Positions 60,853 through 64,000 of a stretch of DNA of 64,000 bases are shown in pieces (within the stretch, counting starts at the first letter, position 1; every line of letters starts with the position of its first letter). A model generated the notes under the pieces. That model was given only the letters and a program-made list of their open reading frames with translations. It searched no databases and was not told the origin of the DNA. Made by a program: the position numbers and the translations under genes. Source of the stretch: Marinobacter halodurans (GTDB taxonomy: Bacteria; Pseudomonadota; Gammaproteobacteria; Pseudomonadales; Oleiphilaceae); NCBI RefSeq assembly GCF_004327985.1, contig NZ_SJDL01000008.1:1-64000 (forward strand), given 5' to 3'.

Positions 60853-61284
60853 ATGAGTACGATGGCCACCGAAGAAGGGATTCCACGATTGAGCCACTAT
60901 AGAAAACCTGTTCGCTTTAGCAGGTATTTGCTGTGGTTGGGGCTACTGGCGTACACGGTCTTTGTGCCCACATTTGAAGGTGGTGTATTGCCAGTCTTTT
61001 CAATGAGCGACCCCGTTTGGATTGCTGTTTTGCTCAGCATGGTGGTGGCTTTCGCCGCCTCGGTTTGGGTGATGGCAAAAGGATTGCAGGGTGTCATGTT
61101 CGATCCGGAGAGGAAATACCGTAAAGCGTTAATTGACATGGAGCCTAAATCTCTCTTGAGAATGGCGGAGCACTACCCTGAGCTTTCTGCTGATGAACGA
61201 CGTGTACTGCGAAGCGCTCTGAATCACAAGTGCCCGGGCTGGAGTGAAGCCGTAACCGGTGACACACGGTCGGCACTTTCCTGA
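60853..61284 (+). CDS. Array membrane protein, two spans, 143 aa
   Basis: Segments YLLWLGLLAYTVFVPTF and WIAVLLSMVVAFAASVWVMA, then a soluble helical domain (ERKYRKALIDMEPKSLLRMA). The start at 60853 has GAGGG upstream and is chosen over a long upstream extension. Its TGA overlaps the ATG of the next (broken) gene. Confidence 0.65.
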   Translation: MSTMATEEGIPRLSHYRKPVRFSRYLLWLGLLAYTVFVPTFEGGVLPVFSMSDPVWIAVLLSMVVAFAASVWVMAKGLQGVMFDPERKYRKALIDMEPKSLLRMAEHYPELSADERRVLRSALNHKCPGWSEAVTGDTRSALS

Positions 61285-61583
61285 TGGACGGCATACTCAG
61301 GGCCAGAGCCACGGAGTCAACATTGAGCAAACACCTGAAAATTTTTCTTGTCCTCGTCGCCGCACCATTCCTGATCTTCTGGGGTGCCCAATGAGGTGTT
61401 GCCGCGGCCGGTTATTTATTTCAGGAGCCGGCAGCACGGATCATTTGGTGGCCTGGCCATTTTGCATGGTATGGCGCCAGTGCAGCCCTGGGGGCCTGGG
61501 CACTATTTGGTGGACTAATGGAAATGCTGGCGGACCGAATCTTCTGCCGAAAACCGAAAAAACCGAAATGCAAAGCGGCATGA
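61284..61583 (+). pseudogene. Small membrane-protein gene interrupted by an in-frame TGA
   Basis: From ATG 61284 (TGATG overlap) the frame reads a first membrane segment (HLKIFLVLVAAPFLIFWGAQ), then TGA at 61392-61394. The same frame continues with GVAAAGYLFQEPAARIIWWP, a second hydrophobic segment and a basic tail (RKPKKPKCKAA). A one-base change from CGA, TGG or GGA would restore it. It may also express only the first 36 residues. Confidence 0.55.
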
Positions 61584-61597
61584 TGGATAGAAGGCCC

Positions 61598-61833
61598 ATG
61601 AGTAATAGTGAGAACTCTGTGCGTTCGAATAATCTAGGTGATCGAATAATCTAGGTGATGATGAAACCATTGAATCTCTGATCGCCGTCGTGAAAAAACT
61701 GCGGCATGAGTTGGCACTTTGTAGAGAGGCCATGGACATGAATGGTGGCTTTGATACGGCGTACTCAGCTGATGCAAGAGACGCGATCATTGAGGCGGAC
61801 GCAGTGGTTGGCCGACTGCAATCGAGTAGTTGA
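61598..61833 (+). pseudogene. Small gene frameshifted by a 17-bp tandem duplication
   Basis: The frame starts MSNSENSVRSNNLGDRII and stops. Removing one copy of the 17-bp repeat gives 72 continuous codons (…NNLGDDETIESLIAVVKKL, then RHELALCREAMDMNGG, ending RLQSSS). It is therefore a recent, in principle reversible, mutation. The restored product shares features with the 56-aa protein at 53890. Confidence 0.65.
61625..61658 (+). repeat. 17-bp perfect tandem duplication
   Basis: TCGAATAATCTAGGTGA occurs at 61625-61641 and again at 61642-61658, with no bases between. Slipped-strand replication could add or remove a copy and so switch the gene off or on. Confidence 0.9.
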
Positions 61834-61860
61834 CAGACCTATTATAGGAAACCGCGAATC

Positions 61861-62118
61861 ATGACCGAAAAAAGAGCCAGCAAAAACCAGTTTGAGCTTG
61901 ATTTTTATTCAGCTCTGGAGGCCTTGAAGGACGGTAAGTTTATCCAGGGCTCCGAGTTTAAGTCTGGGCTCTACGTGGCACTCGATGACGCCGGCATGGC
62001 TGCCAAGTTCGACGCAAAGGACAACAACCGGCGTCTGGGAAATCTTTTCATTTACCGAGGCCTATATCGGCAGCAGTTTCGAGCATTCACCGTTGCCAAT
62101 GAAGTGCTCACAGATTGA
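61861..62118 (+). CDS. Array protein of unknown function, 85 aa
   Basis: MTEKRASKNQFELDFYSALE continues as a soluble, basic protein (ending FRAFTVANEVLTD). A truncated copy lies at 59952-60020. The junction element (61844-61854) is six bases before the start. No family recognised. Confidence 0.65.
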   Translation: MTEKRASKNQFELDFYSALEALKDGKFIQGSEFKSGLYVALDDAGMAAKFDAKDNNRRLGNLFIYRGLYRQQFRAFTVANEVLTD

Positions 62119-62133
62119 TGGGAAATCGGGAAT

Positions 62134-62442
62134 ATGAAGCGTAACAAAAGCGAAACGGGGTCAAGCTTCCCCTTTGGCGGCGAGCGCGTTGTCATTTGGT
62201 TCGATAATCCGAATGTGGACCCTGTTGGATTATCAGAATCTGCCTTTCCGTATCCCAACAAAGTTATCGATAGGGCTTATCTCCCTGGTACCGATCGACT
62301 TATTAGCGTTGTTCTTCTCCCGCTCACGGAAGCTGAAATTCAGGAAATTCGAAAAGCCGCGGTAGGGCAAGGTTCTACTGCTTGGATCAGAGAGGGCGAG
62401 AACTACGTTTCACGATGGAAATCTGGCCATTACCAACACTGA
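62134..62442 (+). CDS. Array protein of unknown function, 102 aa
   Basis: A soluble, mixed-structure protein (SSFPFGGERVVIWFDNPNVD...). The junction element ATGGGAAATCGG overlaps the previous stop and is four bases before the start. No family recognised. Confidence 0.63.
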   Translation: MKRNKSETGSSFPFGGERVVIWFDNPNVDPVGLSESAFPYPNKVIDRAYLPGTDRLISVVLLPLTEAEIQEIRKAAVGQGSTAWIREGENYVSRWKSGHYQH

Positions 62443-62461
62443 TTATTCATGGGAAGCCGGT

Positions 62462-62614
62462 ATGGCATACGATTCTGCCTTTGCTCGATGCAAACAATGC
62501 GGAGAAAACGATTGCGAATGTGTCGAGCCTGAAGGCTGTCCTGCGTGCGGAAATGAAGAGGACCCGAGCTATTTTGGCGGCCGCTGTCCTGCATGTGGCC
62601 ACGATTACGATTAA
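62462..62614 (+). CDS. Small cysteine-rich zinc-binding protein, 50 aa
   Basis: Cysteines occur as RCKQCG, DCECVE, GCPACG and RCPACG, four CxxC-like pairs in 50 residues, so it probably binds one or two zinc ions. The junction element (62449-62460) is one base before the start. It is too short for routine gene finding, and a longer frame on the same strand is its shadow. Confidence 0.65.
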   Translation: MAYDSAFARCKQCGENDCECVEPEGCPACGNEEDPSYFGGRCPACGHDYD

Positions 62615-62626
62615 TGGGAAACCGCT

Positions 62627-62788
62627 ATGAGCACTGATAGAGAACAACTGGAACAAGAAGCGTTAGAAGCCGTCTCGGCTGATGACTACTACGAACTGTG
62701 CGACAACTTAGCTGAGACCACAGACGCGGAGCTGGAAGGGATAATTGCAGACGCAGAGAATCAATCATCGTCGCCGTCGTTGGGATAG
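62627..62788 (+). CDS. Small acidic helical protein, 53 aa
   Basis: MSTDREQLEQEALEAVSADD continues with YYELCDNLAETTDAELEGII, a strongly acidic protein. Junction elements lie at both ends: 62614-62624 before the start, and 62788-62799 overlapping the stop. Unknown function; the strong negative charge is reminiscent of DNA-mimic proteins, but this is only a thought. Confidence 0.6.
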   Translation: MSTDREQLEQEALEAVSADDYYELCDNLAETTDAELEGIIADAENQSSSPSLG

Positions 62789-62802
62789 TGGGAAATCGGA
62801 GT

Positions 62803-63147
62803 ATGAGTGACGACAAGAAGGTTCCGCATTTTTCGGATGATTTGATGACCGAGGGCTCCCCGGAGTTAACCAGAGTATTGAATATGGCCCGAGGAGGCCA
62901 ACAGTCTGAGGTGGACACCATGAAAGACCAAGATCTCAACGACCTGGTGCGAAGTGGGCGCAAGTACGGCGTGACTGCTACGTCCACTGAGCCAGAGGTT
63001 GCAGCCTACCCGGTAACCGTCTGGAAGATTGAATGTCCCAAGTGTGGTGATGAGTTAACCGCCGAAGAGGATGAATGTAAATCGGGCGCCTCGTTCACAG
63101 CGGAATGCAGCTCATGTGGCCACACATTCCCGGCCCGAGCCGTCTAA
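62803..63147 (+). CDS. Array protein with C-terminal zinc ribbon, 114 aa
   Basis: The C-terminal 40 residues have IECPKCGDELTAEEDECKSG and AECSSCGHTF, a zinc ribbon with two CxxC knuckles. The N-terminal part is polar (MSDDKKVPHFSDDLMTEGSP). The junction element (62788-62799) is three bases before the start. Confidence 0.65.
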   Translation: MSDDKKVPHFSDDLMTEGSPELTRVLNMARGGQQSEVDTMKDQDLNDLVRSGRKYGVTATSTEPEVAAYPVTVWKIECPKCGDELTAEEDECKSGASFTAECSSCGHTFPARAV

Positions 63148-63153
63148 ACGAAC

Positions 63154-63280
63154 ATTGGAAATCGATACAAGGTGATTGGACTTTAATTGCTTTTCCCATC
63201 AGTGGATACAAAAAGCATGATTAAGCAAGCTTTCACGGCGGCAATTGTAAAAGACCATTAGAAAACAGAGAGTCATAATA
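63154..63280 (+). other. Junction element with no gene behind it
   Basis: A clear element ATTGGAAATCG (63154-63164) is followed by a GTG that opens only four codons, then about 100 bases with no frame longer than 14 codons. It may be an empty or deleted cassette. A degenerate element (63257-63268) ends the stretch. Confidence 0.45.
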
Positions 63281-63508
63281 ATGAACCAAATTTCACAATT
63301 AAACCTTTGGGTCTCTATCTTGTTTGGTATTACGATTGTTGTCCCAGGGGCAATATTAGGCTTTCGCGAAGCTATACCTATTTACGTGATCTTAGGGTTT
63401 ATGTGGTTTATCTTTGCTGCGATTATGGCTAAGGCATACATAGATTTCAGGAGATCAAGTTTTAAATCATTCTCGGCGTTCATGTATGCAAGAGAACTAG
63501 AAAAATAA
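63281..63508 (+). CDS. Small membrane protein, two spans, 75 aa
   Basis: Segments LWVSILFGITIVVPGAILGF and IPIYVILGFMWFIFAAIMA, then a basic tail. The gene is clearly richer in A+T than its neighbours, a sign of separate origin. Only a degenerate junction element precedes it. No family recognised. Confidence 0.6.
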   Translation: MNQISQLNLWVSILFGITIVVPGAILGFREAIPIYVILGFMWFIFAAIMAKAYIDFRRSSFKSFSAFMYARELEK

Positions 63509-63611
63509 AAATAGGTAACCATTTATGATTGGTGTTTGTGCCGGCGAGGTAGCTTATGAGAAAATGTGAGGCTATCCTGACCAGAGAGCAGCGAGTCGAT
63601 ACGGAATCAAA

Positions 63612-64000
63612 ATGATTGTCTCTGCTGACGAACTTATCGATTCATTGTACCGACCTTATAAGCAATGGTCTGTTCCTGGGCTTCCCCCACAAAACGTCAT
63701 CCTGATAAAGCGTGAAAATGCACCTTGCATTGCAGCCTGTCCTGAACTCAACCTTCGCTGCGAAGATGATGACTATCTGACAGCTACGTTTGCATTGGTT
63801 GGAAAGTTCCGAGATGCAATGGGTATTATCGATGATACGACGATCTACACGACCTGTGTGCCTGCCTTCAACGTAGAAGCTGGTTTTGACGTTGGTACCT
63901 TAACTACCCATCAGGCGCATCATATAAGCGCGCATGATTGCGAAGTCGCATATCCGGTGGATAACATACTGGTCAACGCCCAAAAAGAGACTGACAATCC
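63612..64000 (+). CDS. Array protein of unknown function, 3' end outside window
   Basis: The frame from ATG 63612 (MIVSADELIDSLYRPYKQWS...) stays open for 129 codons to the window's edge. It reads as a normal soluble protein with several cysteines and histidines (ENAPCIAACPELNLRCEDDD, then HQAHHISAHDCE). A degenerate junction element (ATACGGAATCA) is two bases before the start. No family recognised. Confidence 0.6.
   Translation, partial: MIVSADELIDSLYRPYKQWSVPGLPPQNVILIKRENAPCIAACPELNLRCEDDDYLTATFALVGKFRDAMGIIDDTTIYTTCVPAFNVEAGFDVGTLTTHQAHHISAHDCEVAYPVDNILVNAQKETDN

Larger units (their letters stand above)
53866..63609 (+). repeat. Recurrent junction element between small genes (about 20 clear and several degenerate copies)
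   Basis: Consensus ATTGGAAACCGG with a variant ATGGGAAACCGG; positions 8 to 10 vary as A/T, C/T and C. Clear copies (core positions): 53866-53875, 54062-54072, 54270-54279, 54552-54561, 54819-54830, 55153-55165, 56115-56125, 56381-56392, 56565-56576, 56793-56804, 57194-57205, 57608-57618, 58243-58253, 59386-59396, 59593-59604, 61844-61854, 62118-62129, 62449-62460, 62614-62624, 62788-62799, 63154-63164. Degenerate copies: 58744-58756, 59226-59236, 59934-59946, 63257-63268, 63599-63609. Each copy stands right after, or overlaps, the stop codon of one gene and usually 2-14 bases before the next start. Several share the flank CTGATATT, so the element often supplies the TGA stop. GGAA could serve as a weak ribosome binding site, but the conservation reaches well beyond it. 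No copy was noticed in the operons before 53.8 kb. Confidence 0.8.

Noticed and set aside
58501-61583. Recoding of stop codons (for example TGA as Trp)
   Set aside because: TAA, TAG and TGA all end intact genes in the array, so decay is the simpler explanation.
53866-63609. Classic integron cassette array
   Set aside because: No attC-like core sites or long imperfect palindromes, and the recombinase-like gene at the head is not an IntI and lacks catalytic residues.
53866-63609. CRISPR array
   Set aside because: The repeats are only about 12 bp, irregularly spaced by whole genes, and always in the stop-start context.

Overview
The window reads as a stretch of a large conjugative plasmid (or an integrative conjugative element) from a marine-type gammaproteobacterium. 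A Marinobacter-like host is my best guess from the moderate GC content, the protein style and the mix of IncI-like transfer genes with plasmid maintenance genes; no marker here proves the genus. No replication gene, relaxase, rRNA, tRNA, CRISPR array or insertion sequence was recognised.

Layout. 0-7.4 kb: a giant polyvalent protein (LPD1-type domain with HEMGH, plus a second HEAFH motif), an EAL-domain c-di-GMP phosphodiesterase and a 546-aa protein of unknown function. 7.5-9.6 kb, minus strand: an unknown protein and a membrane-anchored DsbC/TrbB-like thiol oxidoreductase. 9.8-17.4 kb: a type IVB (Dot/Icm, IncI-type) block in the R64 order: traM/DotI, traN/DotH, traO/DotG, traP/DotF-like, traQ/DotE-like, traR/DotP-like, traT/DotN-like, then an unknown gene. 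17.4-20 kb: a lipoprotein overlapping a secreted subtilisin-like protease. 20-22.2 kb, minus strand: a plasmid DNA topoisomerase I. 22.3-33.4 kb: a thin-pilus operon with two PilL/TcpQ-like proteins, pilN, pilO, pilP, pilQ, pilR, pilS, a second PilT-like ATPase, pilV and a cysteine-containing secreted protein. The transfer block and the pilus operon together form a mating apparatus of the R64 kind: core complex plus a retractable thin pilus for mating in liquid.

33.4-53.9 kb is accessory: an OB-fold/ankyrin-like protein, a DUF559 nuclease, an AbiEi/AbiEii pair, a minus-strand block of about 15 small, mostly unknown genes containing an orphan N6-adenine methyltransferase and a PD-(D/E)XK-like protein, a YafN/YafO toxin-antitoxin pair, a CoiA/DUF6035-like protein, an HTH regulator, an SOS module (umuDC and a divergent SRAP/YedK-like gene sharing one LexA box), a degenerate tyrosine recombinase and an MntA/HepT (HEPN/MNT) pair.

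53.9-64 kb is the most unusual part. It is a head-to-tail, almost one-strand array of about 30 tiny genes, mostly 50-130 codons and mostly without recognisable family. They are separated by only about 10-30 bases, and most junctions carry the same short element, consensus ATTGGAAACCGG or ATGGGAAACCGG. The element sits directly after (often overlapping) the stop codon of one gene and 2-14 bases before the start of the next. The array holds a queuosine-salvage (DUF2419) gene, small zinc-ribbon and membrane proteins, one pair of paralogues, one truncated duplicate, three decaying genes and one junction element with no gene behind it. It looks like a gene-cassette array with a compact junction site unlike integron attC. 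Whether the element is a recombination site, a translation signal or both cannot be settled from sequence alone.
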